Counted from the stretch's first letter, positions 1 to 5,792 are shown. The stretch: DNA of 8,201 nt from Actinomycetota bacterium (GCA_014377795.1 JACMOY010000182.1:1-8201); one strand, 5' to 3'. Numbers and translations: made by a program. Notes: generated from the letters alone by a model not told the origin.

Positions 1-1331
1 CCGCCAGCTCGCTGCACAGCACCCGGGTGCTCACCGTCTACGGCGGCCGCGCCTACGAGCCCCAGGTCGAGGCGCTGCGTCGCGGCGTCGAGGTCGTCGT
101 CGGCACCCCCGGGCGGCTGCTCGACCTGGCCCAGCAGGGTCACCTCGACCTGTCCAACGTCCAGGTCCTGGTGCTCGACGAGGCCGACGAGATGCTCGAC
201 CTGGGCTTCCTGCCGGACGTCGAGCGGCTGCTGGCACTGACCCCCGCCGGCCGCCAGATGATGATGTTCTCGGCCACCATGCCCGGGGCCGTGGTCTCGC
301 TGGCCCGCCGGTTCATGACCCAGCCCACCCACATCCGGGCCATCGACCCGGCCGACGACGGCGCGACGCTGAAGGCGATCACCCAGTTCGTCTACCGCGC
401 GCACGCGATGGACAAGGTCGAGATGGTGGCCCGCATCCTGCAGTCCGAGGGCCGCGGCCTGACGATGATCTTCGCCCGCACCAAGCGCACGGTCGCCAAG
501 GTCGCCGACGACCTGGCCGAGCGCGGGTTCGCGTCGGCCTCGATCCACGGCGACCTCGGTCAGGGCGCCCGCGAGCAGGCCCTGCGCGCCTTCCGCAACG
601 GCAAGGTCGACGTGCTCGTCGCCACCGACGTCGCGGCCCGAGGGATCGACGTCGAGGGCATCACCCACGTCATCAACTACCAGTGCACCGAGGACGAGAA
701 GACCTACCTGCACCGCATCGGCCGCACCGGCCGCGCCGGCCGCACCGGTGTCGCCGTGACGCTGGTCGACTGGGACGACCTGCCGCGCTGGGGCCTGATC
801 AACAAGATGCTCGACCTCGGCATCCCCGACCCGGTCGAGACGTACTCCAACTCCCCGCACCTGTTCGACGAGCTGCACATCCCGGCCGGCACCAAGGGCA
901 CGCTGCCCCGCTCCGACCGCACCCGCGAGGGGCTGCGCGCCGAGAAGGTCGAGGACCTCGGCGAGACCGGTAAGCGCGGCGGCGCGCCCACCGGGCGCGA
1001 CAAGCCCGCCCGCGGCGGCCGCTCCGACCGACCCGGCAACGACCGGGCTGAGCGCACCGGTGGTGAGCGCACCGGTGGTGAGCGCACCGCCGACCGCCCC
1101 GCGCGCGACGCCGACCGCCCGCCGCGCGCCCGCCGTCGCACCCGCGCCGGCGAGCCGAGCGGCACGGGCACCGAGCCGGCAGGCACCCAGCCCGCGGGTG
1201 AGGGTGGGACGCCCGGCGCGGACGGCGACGCCCGGCCGGGTCGTCGCCGTCGCCGTGGTGGTCGCGGCCGCAGCTCGGCCGCCGCTGCCGGATCGGACGG
1301 CGGTTCGCCGGTCGCTCCGGTCGTCGACTGA
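1..1331 (+). CDS. rhlE: DEAD-box ATP-dependent RNA helicase, RhlE-like (5' end cut by the window edge)
   Basis: An RNA helicase that uses ATP to unwind or remodel RNA duplexes, typically in mRNA turnover or ribosome assembly. The reading frame is open from position 3, so the N-terminus, including the Q motif, Walker A (motif I) and PTREL (Ia), lies outside the window. Motifs visible in order are TPGR (Ib); DEAD (II, at 177-188); SAT (III, 270-278); IFARTKR (IV region, about 469-489); ATDVAARGID (V, ARGID at 636-650); and HRIGRTGRAGR (VI, from 711). The GTG at 27 lies inside the domain and is not the start. After the core, a block ending near PAGTKGTLPR leads into a low-complexity tail of about 120 residues, rich in Arg, Gly, Asp, Pro and Thr, with a basic RRRRRGGRGR stretch near the end. 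Such tails usually bind RNA non-specifically. The 2H phosphoesterase gene follows 10 nt downstream and is probably co-transcribed. The family is certain; the rhlE symbol is a best match, and other actinobacterial DEAD-box paralogues are possible. Confidence 0.93.
   Translation, partial: ASSLHSTRVLTVYGGRAYEPQVEALRRGVEVVVGTPGRLLDLAQQGHLDLSNVQVLVLDEADEMLDLGFLPDVERLLALTPAGRQMMMFSATMPGAVVSLARRFMTQPTHIRAIDPADDGATLKAITQFVYRAHAMDKVEMVARILQSEGRGLTMIFARTKRTVAKVADDLAERGFASASIHGDLGQGAREQALRAFRNGKVDVLVATDVAARGIDVEGITHVINYQCTEDEKTYLHRIGRTGRAGRTGVAVTLVDWDDLPRWGLINKMLDLGIPDPVETYSNSPHLFDELHIPAGTKGTLPRSDRTREGLRAEKVEDLGETGKRGGAPTGRDKPARGGRSDRPGNDRAERTGGERTGGERTADRPARDADRPPRARRRTRAGEPSGTGTEPAGTQPAGEGGTPGADGDARPGRRRRRGGRGRSSAAAAGSDGGSPVAPVVD
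1050..1088 (+). repeat. 15-bp in-frame tandem repeat in the helicase tail (about 2.6 copies)
   Basis: The unit GAGCGCACCGGTGGT occurs at 1050-1064 and 1065-1079, with nine bases of a third copy at 1080-1088. It encodes ERTGG-ERTGG-ERT in the disordered Arg/Gly-rich tail. The unit length is a multiple of three, so copy-number change by slippage would keep the frame. Confidence 0.9.
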
Positions 1332-1341
1332 CCACGCCCCG

Positions 1342-1896
1342 GTGACCGCGCAGGACCCCTGGCCCCCGCAGGCGACCGGCGTCCTGCTGGCGCTGCCCGA
1401 CCTGGCCGGGTTCACCTCACCCTGGCGCTCGACGTCCTACGCGCCCAACCAGGCGACGCTGTCGATCGAGCGCCGGTTCCCGCCGCACATCACTGTGCTC
1501 GCCCCCTTCGCCGAGGCCGCCGACGTCGCGGCGATGGCCCGGCTGCGCGCGGTGGCCGCGCGGCACCCGCCGCTGGACCTGCGCTTTCGGCGGGTGTCGC
1601 AGTTCGGTCCCGGCGGGGCCGTGTGGCTGGTGCCCGAGCCGCACGAGCCGGTGCTGGCCCTGCTCACCGACGTCGTCGACGCGTTCCCCGAGCACCCACC
1701 GTACGGCGGCCTGCACCCCTACCCGATCCCGCACCTGACCGTCACGACCGACGGTGACGACACGACGCTGACCCAGGTGCAGGCGGCGCTGGACGCGCAG
1801 GGTGGCCTGACCTCGAGCGTCAGCGAGGTCGGCGTCTGGCAGCGCGGCCCGGACGAGGTCTGGCAGCTGGTGGCCGCCGCCCCGCTGGGTGGCTGA
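1342..1896 (+). CDS. 2H phosphoesterase, '2'-5' RNA ligase' family protein
   Basis: A small 184-residue protein of the 2H superfamily, which hydrolyses cyclic phosphodiesters on RNA ends or nucleotides, or seals 2'-5' links in vitro. Both signature HxT motifs are present: PHITV with H49 and T51, and PHLTV with H131 and T133. The 82-residue spacing and total length fit the family. No membrane segment or signal peptide is seen. I chose the GTG at 1342 because it is the first start after the helicase stop (10 nt gap). The open frame extends back to 1060, but that part lies within the helicase tail and reads as low-complexity Arg/Ala/Pro. No clear Shine-Dalgarno precedes 1342, so initiation probably depends on ribosomes finishing the helicase. 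Substrate unknown; the pairing with an RNA helicase suggests RNA processing (inference). Confidence 0.85.
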   Translation: MTAQDPWPPQATGVLLALPDLAGFTSPWRSTSYAPNQATLSIERRFPPHITVLAPFAEAADVAAMARLRAVAARHPPLDLRFRRVSQFGPGGAVWLVPEPHEPVLALLTDVVDAFPEHPPYGGLHPYPIPHLTVTTDGDDTTLTQVQAALDAQGGLTSSVSEVGVWQRGPDEVWQLVAAAPLGG

Positions 1897-1908
1897 GACA
1901 GGCTCAGC
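1892..1908. terminator. Hairpin shared by two convergent stop codons (candidate bidirectional terminator)
   Basis: GCTGAG (1892-1897) and CTCAGC (1903-1908) form a perfect 6-bp stem with the 5-nt loop ACAGG. The left arm contains the TGA of the 2H gene and the right arm contains the reverse-strand TGA of the ParA gene. The gap between the two genes is only 7 nt. There is no T-run on either strand, so classical intrinsic termination is not assured. Three of the six pairs arise automatically because both genes end in TGA. Confidence 0.45.
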
Positions 1909-2695
1909 GGTTGAGCGGACGGCGGGGCCGCTCGCCCCATGAGCGCAGCACGGCGCGCGCCACGTCGCAGTAGGCCACGGCCCCCTTGCTGCCCCGGGCG
2001 GTGGCCAGGATCGAGCGGCCGACCGCGGGTGCCTCGGCGAAGCGCACCGACTTGGGGATGGGCGCGAACATCGTCAGCCCGTACCGCTCCTGGACGTCGG
2101 CCAGCACCGCACGCGCGTGGGTGGTGCGCCCGTCGTACATCGTCGGCAGCACCCCGAGCACCGTCAGGTCGCGGTTCAGGATGCGCTGGACGTCGGCCAC
2201 GGTGTCGAGCAGCTGACCGACCCCGCGGTGGCTGAGCATCTCGCACTGCAGCGGGACGAGCACCTGCCCGGCGGCGGTCAGCGCGTTCAGCGTCAGCACC
2301 CCGAGTGAGGGCGCGCAGTCGAGCAGCACCACGTCGTACCCGGGCAGGACGTCCTCGAGCACGGTGCGCAGGACGAACTCGCGGCCCGGGCGGGCCAGCA
2401 GCTGGGCCTCGACCCCGGCCAGCTCGATCGTCGAGGGCAGCAGGTCGACCCCGTCGTCGGTCCGGTGGATCGCGCCGGCCGCGCCGGCGGTGCCCAGCAG
2501 CACCTGGTGCACGCTGACCTCGACGGCATCGGGGTCCAGGCCGAGCGAGAAGGTCAGGCTGGCCTGGGGGTCGAGGTCGACGAGCAGCACCCGGCGCCCC
2601 ATCTGGGCGAACGCGGCCCCCAGTGAGGCGACGCTGGTGGTCTTGGCGACGCCACCCTTCTGGTTGACGACGGCGACGACGTGCGTTCGCGACAT
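1904..2695 (-). CDS. ParA/Soj-family ATPase (solitary, no ParB nearby)
   Basis: A 263-residue deviant-Walker ATPase of the ParA/MinD family. These enzymes dimerise on ATP and bind DNA or membranes to position chromosomes, plasmids or large complexes. Visible motifs: Walker A' NQKGGVAKTT with K13 (signature Lys), K18 and T19; switch I VDLDPQAS with D40 and D42; Walker B VVLLDCAPSLG with D126; and a C-terminal IPKSVRFAEAP block typical of Soj. There is no N-terminal helix-turn-helix, so this is the short chromosomal type. The usual GVGKT is GVAKT here. No parB and no parS-like palindrome is visible in the window, so a role in chromosome partition cannot be assumed. As I recall, mycobacteria keep a Soj-like gene close to rhlE, so this may be that conserved orphan rather than the parAB-locus ParA. 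The ATG start at 2695 lies directly downstream of a -10-like hexamer, suggesting a leaderless mRNA. Confidence 0.93.
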   Translation of the reverse strand: MSRTHVVAVVNQKGGVAKTTSVASLGAAFAQMGRRVLLVDLDPQASLTFSLGLDPDAVEVSVHQVLLGTAGAAGAIHRTDDGVDLLPSTIELAGVEAQLLARPGREFVLRTVLEDVLPGYDVVLLDCAPSLGVLTLNALTAAGQVLVPLQCEMLSHRGVGQLLDTVADVQRILNRDLTVLGVLPTMYDGRTTHARAVLADVQERYGLTMFAPIPKSVRFAEAPAVGRSILATARGSKGAVAYCDVARAVLRSWGERPRRPLNR

Positions 2696-2701
2696 GGCGC
2701 G

Positions 2702-2707
2702 AGTCTA
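2702..2707 (-). promoter_or_regulatory. -10 element for a leaderless parA-like transcript
   Basis: On the - strand TAGACT (a TANNNT hexamer) is followed by exactly six bases (CGCGCC) and then the ATG of the ParA gene, so the A of ATG would be +1. No Shine-Dalgarno is present. The -35 region (about 2725-2730, GGTCAC on the - strand) is a poor match to TTGACA. Confidence 0.5.
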
Positions 2708-2713
2708 GGGACG

Positions 2714-2733
2714 GACCGGTCGCGGTGACCGCG
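2714..2733. promoter_or_regulatory. Overlapping palindromes over the parA -35 region (candidate operator)
   Basis: GACCGGTC (2714-2721) is a perfect 8-bp palindrome. It runs into CGCGGT-G-ACCGCG (2721-2733), which has 6-bp arms around a single central base. Together they occupy the spacer and -35 position of the proposed ParA promoter, between the divergent ParA and MpaB genes. If the MpaB gene starts at 2776, this block is entirely non-coding. Palindromes are common at this GC content, so the call is tentative. Confidence 0.3.
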
Positions 2734-2775
2734 CCCCGCTCTGCGTGCGGTCTGCGGCCGTGTCACCGTCGAACT

Positions 2776-3681
2776 GTGGACGCAGATGCTGGACTGTACG
2801 GGCCGGGGTCGGTGACCTGGCGCCTGCACGCCGACCCGATGTTCGGCATCGCGGGCCTGCGGGCGCTGCTGCTGCAGGCCCTGCACCCGGTGGCAGCGCA
2901 GGGCGTCAGCGACAACTCCGCGTTCCGCACCGACACCTGGGGCCGGTTCACGCGCACCGCCGAGTTCGTCGCCGTCACCACCTACGGGACCACGGCCGAG
3001 GCCCTCACCATGGGGGCGCGGGTGCAGGCCCTGCACGCGCGGATGTCGACGACCGACCCGGCCAGCGGCCGCGGCTACCCGGTCGACGACCCGGGGCTGC
3101 TCGCCTGGGTGCACAACTGCCTGGTCGAGTCCACGCTCGCGGTGCTCGAGCGCTCGGGCGTCGAGATCAGCGCCGCGGACGCCGACCGGTACGTCGCCGA
3201 GCAGGTGCGGGCGGCTGCCCTGGTCGGCCTGGACGCCGCCGACGTCCCGCACGACCGGGCGGCCCTGGACGCCTACTTCGTCCAGGTGCGCCCGCTGCTG
3301 CGCGCCGGTCGGGTGGCGCGCGAGGAGGCGAGCTACGTCATCGCTCCGCCGATGCGCCCGCGCTATGCCCTGGCCGGGCGCCCGGCCTGGTCGTCGATGG
3401 CGGGCCTGGCCTTCGCCGCGCTGCCCACGTGGGCCCGCCGGCTGTACTCGATCCCCGAGCTGCCGGCCGCCGCCGCGCTGCACGGGGCCGCCACGACGGT
3501 CGCCCTGCACGCGTTGCGCGCCAGCCTGCGCGGGGTGCAGGCCGTCATCCCGCCGCTGCGCGAGAGCCCGCACCGCAGGTCGGCCCGCGAGCGCCTGGCC
3601 CAGGGCCCCGGTACCGGGAACGAGAGCAGCACCCACGACAGCAGCGCCGCGCCGCAGGACCGCACCGAGGACGCCGGCTGA
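2776..3681 (+). CDS. Oxygenase MpaB family protein (DUF2236, latex-clearing-protein-like)
   Basis: A 301-residue all-alpha protein of the DUF2236 family, which includes the rubber oxygenase Lcp and fungal MpaB. Characterised members use a b-type haem to cleave or oxidise hydrophobic substrates. The family block begins at GLYGPGSVTWRLHADP (residues 6-21) and continues with LLLQALHP (H37), GRFTRTAEF (R57...T61, resembling the RxxxT of Lcp) and VQALHARM (H87, candidate haem ligand by position), then DPGLLAWVHN. The last 35 or so residues are polar and probably disordered. I see no signal peptide or Tat motif, so it is likely cytoplasmic. I chose the GTG at 2776 because homology begins just after it; an in-frame GTG at 2725 would add 17 residues unlike the family. 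No convincing ribosome site precedes either. Substrate unknown; rubber degradation should not be assumed. Confidence 0.85.
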   Translation: MDADAGLYGPGSVTWRLHADPMFGIAGLRALLLQALHPVAAQGVSDNSAFRTDTWGRFTRTAEFVAVTTYGTTAEALTMGARVQALHARMSTTDPASGRGYPVDDPGLLAWVHNCLVESTLAVLERSGVEISAADADRYVAEQVRAAALVGLDAADVPHDRAALDAYFVQVRPLLRAGRVAREEASYVIAPPMRPRYALAGRPAWSSMAGLAFAALPTWARRLYSIPELPAAAALHGAATTVALHALRASLRGVQAVIPPLRESPHRRSARERLAQGPGTGNESSTHDSSAAPQDRTEDAG

Positions 3682-3696
3682 GGATCGCTCAGGGCG
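3672..3696. terminator. Hairpin shared by the second convergent stop-codon pair
   Basis: CTGAG (3678-3682) and CTCAG (3688-3692) pair across the loop GATCG. CGCC (3672-3675) and GGCG (3693-3696) can extend the stem to 9 bp with a two-base GG bulge. The TGA of the MpaB gene lies in the left arm and the reverse-strand TGA of MarC in the right arm. The genes are 7 nt apart, as at the other convergent junction. There is no T-run. Confidence 0.45.
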
Positions 3697-4312
3697 TGGT
3701 CGCGACGAACGCCCGGACCGCGTCGGCGATCAGCTGCACGGCGATGGCCGACAGCAGCAGCCCGGCGATCCGGGTGACCAGGGTGGTGCCGCTGGTGCCC
3801 AGCACCCGGTGGATCTGCCCGGCGAAGCGCATGCCGAGCCACAGGCACACGTGTACGAGCAGCACCCCCAGGCCGATCGCTACGTAGTCGGCGGCGACGT
3901 CGGCCTGCTGCACGAACACCATGGTCGCGACGATGGCGCCGGGCCCGGCCAGCAGCGGGGTGCCGAGCGGCACCAGCGCGACGTTGACGCCGTCGGCGCT
4001 GCCGGGCGCCTCGTCCTTGCCGGTCAGCAGCTCGAGGGCGACCAGCAGCAGCAGCAGTCCCCCGGCCCCCTGCAGCGCGGGCAGGCTGATGTGCAGGTAG
4101 TCCAGCAGCGCCCGGCCGAAGACGGCGAACGCGACGATGACGGCGAAGGCCACGGTGACCGCCTGGCGGGCCGCCCGCACCCGCTGGTGGGCGGTCATCG
4201 AGGACGTCAGCGCGATGAAGATCGGGACGGTGCCCGGCGGGTCCATGATCACGAACAGCGTGACGAACACCGATCCCAGCAGCTGGGCTGTGACGACGCC
4301 GGCGACGCCCAT
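3689..4312 (-). CDS. MarC family (UPF0056) integral membrane protein
   Basis: A 207-residue inner-membrane protein with six hydrophobic segments at about residues 10-35, 51-70, 77-96, 109-133, 143-162 and 180-203. Family signatures are MDPPGTVPIF (residues 23-32) in the first helix and PLGTPLLAGPGAI (115-127) in the fourth, matching the re-entrant-like motifs of MarC proteins. Despite its name, the family is no longer thought to control multiple antibiotic resistance, and its substrate is not established. The ATG at 4312 overlaps the PHP gene stop as TGATG, so the two are translationally coupled. A perfect 6-bp hairpin sits where a ribosome site would be, and no Shine-Dalgarno is evident. The family call is secure; the function is not known. 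Confidence 0.92.
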   Translation of the reverse strand: MGVAGVVTAQLLGSVFVTLFVIMDPPGTVPIFIALTSSMTAHQRVRAARQAVTVAFAVIVAFAVFGRALLDYLHISLPALQGAGGLLLLLVALELLTGKDEAPGSADGVNVALVPLGTPLLAGPGAIVATMVFVQQADVAADYVAIGLGVLLVHVCLWLGMRFAGQIHRVLGTSGTTLVTRIAGLLLSAIAVQLIADAVRAFVATTP

Positions 4313-5151
4313 CAGCCGGTCGCCGACCGGTGGCCGCGCGACCAGATCTCCTCGAGCACCTCCGGTTCGGTGGTGTTCTCGCCGAGCCGGTTGTCCTTGC
4401 CGACGCCGTGGTAGTCGCTGGACCCGGTGGTGAACAGCCCGAGCCGGCGGGCCAGCCGGCGCAGGTGAGCGCGGTCTGCCTCGGCGTTGTCGCGGTGGTC
4501 GACCTCCAGCCCCGCGAGCCCGGCCGCGGCCATCGCCTCGACCACCCCGTCGTCCACGACCCGCCCGCGCAGCCGGGCCAGCGGGTGGGCCATCACCGGC
4601 ACCCCGCCGGCCTGGCGCACCAGGGCGACCGCCTCGACGGCGTCCGGGGCGTAGTGCGGCACGTAGTACGACCCGCGCGAGGACAGCAGCCCGGCGAAGG
4701 CGTCACCGCGGTCGGTGGCCAGCCCTCGTGCGACCAGCGCGTCGGCGATGTGCGGGCGCCCGATGGTGGCCCCCTCGACGATGTGCTCCTGCACGTCCTG
4801 CCAGGTCAGGGGCACGTCGACGCCGAGCCGCTCGACGATCCGCATGGCGCGCGTCACCCGGCTCTCGCGCGACCGCTCGATCTCGGCCAGCAGGCCGGGC
4901 GACGTCGGGTCGTGCAGGTAGCTCAGCAGGTGGACGCTGGCGCCGGCGGCCTCGCACGAGACTTCCATGCCGCGCACCAGCCGCAGCCCCAGGGCGTCCG
5001 CGGCCTCGCCTGCCTGCTGCCACCCCGCGGTCGTGTCGTGGTCGGTGAGCGCCACGACGTCCAGCCCCGCGTCCGCCGCGGCCGCCACCAGCTCGGCCGG
5101 GGGCTGGGTGCCGTCCGACACCGACGAGTGGGTGTGGAGGTCGATGCGCAC
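4312..5151 (-). CDS. PHP-domain metal-dependent phosphoesterase (TrpH/YciV, RNase AM-like)
   Basis: A 279-residue PHP protein. Relatives such as E. coli YciV (RNase AM) and the 3',5'-nucleoside bisphosphate phosphatases remove phosphates or nucleotides from RNA 5' ends or pAp-type nucleotides, using a cluster of two or three metals. Metal-ligand motifs in order, numbered from the GTG at 5151: DLHTHS (H6, H8), TDHD (D37, H38, D39), MEVS (E63), H74 in HLLSYLH, GRPH (H134), MAHP (H189) and GSSDYHG (D246, H248). This full set suggests an active enzyme. I prefer the GTG at 5151 (MRIDLHTHS, the usual family beginning) over the in-frame GTG at 5172, which adds MPTYPGP and has no ribosome site. A -10-like hexamer sits exactly six bases before 5151. 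The stop overlaps the marC-family start, giving a two-gene operon. The exact substrate is inferred only. Confidence 0.9.
   Translation of the reverse strand: MRIDLHTHSSVSDGTQPPAELVAAAADAGLDVVALTDHDTTAGWQQAGEAADALGLRLVRGMEVSCEAAGASVHLLSYLHDPTSPGLLAEIERSRESRVTRAMRIVERLGVDVPLTWQDVQEHIVEGATIGRPHIADALVARGLATDRGDAFAGLLSSRGSYYVPHYAPDAVEAVALVRQAGGVPVMAHPLARLRGRVVDDGVVEAMAAAGLAGLEVDHRDNAEADRAHLRRLARRLGLFTTGSSDYHGVGKDNRLGENTTEPEVLEEIWSRGHRSATG
4316..4330 (-). promoter_or_regulatory. Hairpin in front of the MarC start codon, inside the PHP gene end
   Basis: CCGGTC (4316-4321), a 3-nt loop and GACCGG (4325-4330) form a perfect 6-bp stem ending one base before the TGATG stop/start overlap. It covers the place where the MarC ribosome site would be. 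Ribosomes finishing the PHP gene would open it, which fits translational coupling (inference). Confidence 0.4.
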
Positions 5152-5157
5152 CGGCCC

Positions 5158-5163
5158 AGGGTA
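5158..5163 (-). promoter_or_regulatory. -10 element for a leaderless PHP-marC operon transcript
   Basis: On the - strand TACCCT (TANNNT) is followed by exactly six bases (GGGCCG) and then the GTG at 5151, so the start codon would be +1. No Shine-Dalgarno precedes this GTG, and no good -35 is visible. The geometry is the same as at the ParA gene. Confidence 0.5.
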
Positions 5164-5206
5164 GGTGGGCACCCAGAGCGCCCAGAGACCCCCCTCGGAC
5201 CAGGTG

Positions 5207-5253
5207 GGCTGCGCAGCCGGCTCGGCACCCGCACACGTTCTCGCCGCGCGGCG
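5207..5253. other. Palindrome-rich gap between the MaoC and PHP genes
   Basis: The non-coding gap 5152-5269 holds three perfect palindromes: GGCTGCGCAGCC (5207-5218), AGCCGGCT (5215-5222, overlapping the first) and CGCCGCGCGGCG (5242-5253). The last lies 17-28 nt past the MaoC stop and could form a short 4-bp hairpin with a GCGC loop. There is no T-run. One of these may serve as terminator for the pruA-MaoC unit. CCCAGAG is also directly repeated at 5172-5178 and 5181-5187. Confidence 0.3.
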
Positions 5254-5269
5254 CGTCAGGACCCGGCGG

Positions 5270-5785
5270 TCACCGCGGGTCGGGCTCGATCAGCGTCGGG
5301 CGACCGGGCTGGTCGCCGCCGCGGGCGTCCAGGTAGCTGCGCTTGGGCACCATCACCCGGCGCCGGAACACGCACACCAGCGTGCCGTCCTGGTTGCAGC
5401 CCTTCGTCTCGACGTGCACGATGCCGCGGTCGTCGCGGGTGGTGCTCTCGCGTTTGTCGAGCACCAGCGTCTGGCCGTAGATCGTGTCGCCGTGGAACGT
5501 GGGCGCCACGTGCCGCAACGACTCGACCTCGAGGTTGGCGATGGCCTTGCCGCTGACGTCCGGCACCGACATGCCGAGCAGGATCGAGTAGACGTAGTTG
5601 CCGACCACGACGTTGCGCCCGAAGTCGGTGGACCCCCCCGCGTAGTGCGCGTCCAGGTGCAGCGGGTGGTGGTTCATCGTCAGCAGGCAGAACAGGTGGT
5701 CGTCGGACTCGGTGACCGTCTTGCCCGGCCAGTGCCGGTAGACGTCGCCGACCTCGAACTCCTCGAACGTGCGACCGAACTGCAT
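5270..5785 (-). CDS. MaoC family dehydratase (hotdog fold, acyl-CoA hydratase type)
   Basis: A 171-residue single hotdog-fold protein of the MaoC/R-hydratase family, which reversibly hydrates enoyl-CoA double bonds. The N-terminal FEEFEVGDVYRHWPGKTVTE (residues 7-26) and the following DDHLFCLLTMNHHPLHLDAHY block match actinobacterial members resembling mesaconyl- or itaconyl-CoA hydratases. The hydratase motif reads NHHPLHLD (residues 38-45). H43 aligns with the catalytic His of PhaJ, but the position of the catalytic Asp is N38. LRHVAPTFHGDTIYG (90-104) and the Arg-rich strand CVFRRRVMVP (138-147) are also typical of the fold. The start ATG has a good ribosome site, AGAAGGG, seven bases upstream. 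It lies 16 nt after pruA in the same operon. A substrate cannot be named from sequence alone; a branched or C4-C5 dicarboxylic acyl-CoA is plausible. Confidence 0.87.
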   Translation of the reverse strand: MQFGRTFEEFEVGDVYRHWPGKTVTESDDHLFCLLTMNHHPLHLDAHYAGGSTDFGRNVVVGNYVYSILLGMSVPDVSGKAIANLEVESLRHVAPTFHGDTIYGQTLVLDKRESTTRDDRGIVHVETKGCNQDGTLVCVFRRRVMVPKRSYLDARGGDQPGRPTLIEPDPR

Positions 5786-5792
5786 GCGTCAG

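Noticed and set aside
1060..1341. Upstream extension of the 2H protein to a start at 1060
   Set aside because: This part overlaps the helicase tail and reads as Ala/Arg/Pro low complexity; family homology begins well after 1342.
1904..2695. A complete plasmid-type partition locus around ParA
   Set aside because: No parB, no parS-like palindrome and no replication gene is visible; the neighbours are chromosomal housekeeping genes.
2725..2775. GTG at 2725 as the MpaB start
   Set aside because: It would add 17 residues with no family similarity and place the start within the candidate operator. It is not excluded, because a weak AGGGA lies 13 bases upstream.
2554..3636. 360-codon open frame on the - strand across MpaB and the ParA start
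   Set aside because: It crosses a divergent promoter region and is low complexity. ParA-like sequence appears only at its end, in the wrong frame.
4034..4060. CAG/CTG trinucleotide run inside the MarC gene
   Set aside because: It encodes the poly-leucine core of the third membrane helix (GGLLLLL), so it is explained by coding constraint.
4330..5556. 408-codon open frame on the + strand opposite the PHP gene
   Set aside because: It is antisense to a gene with complete metal-binding motifs and spans two unrelated genes and their gap; it has no recognisable domain.
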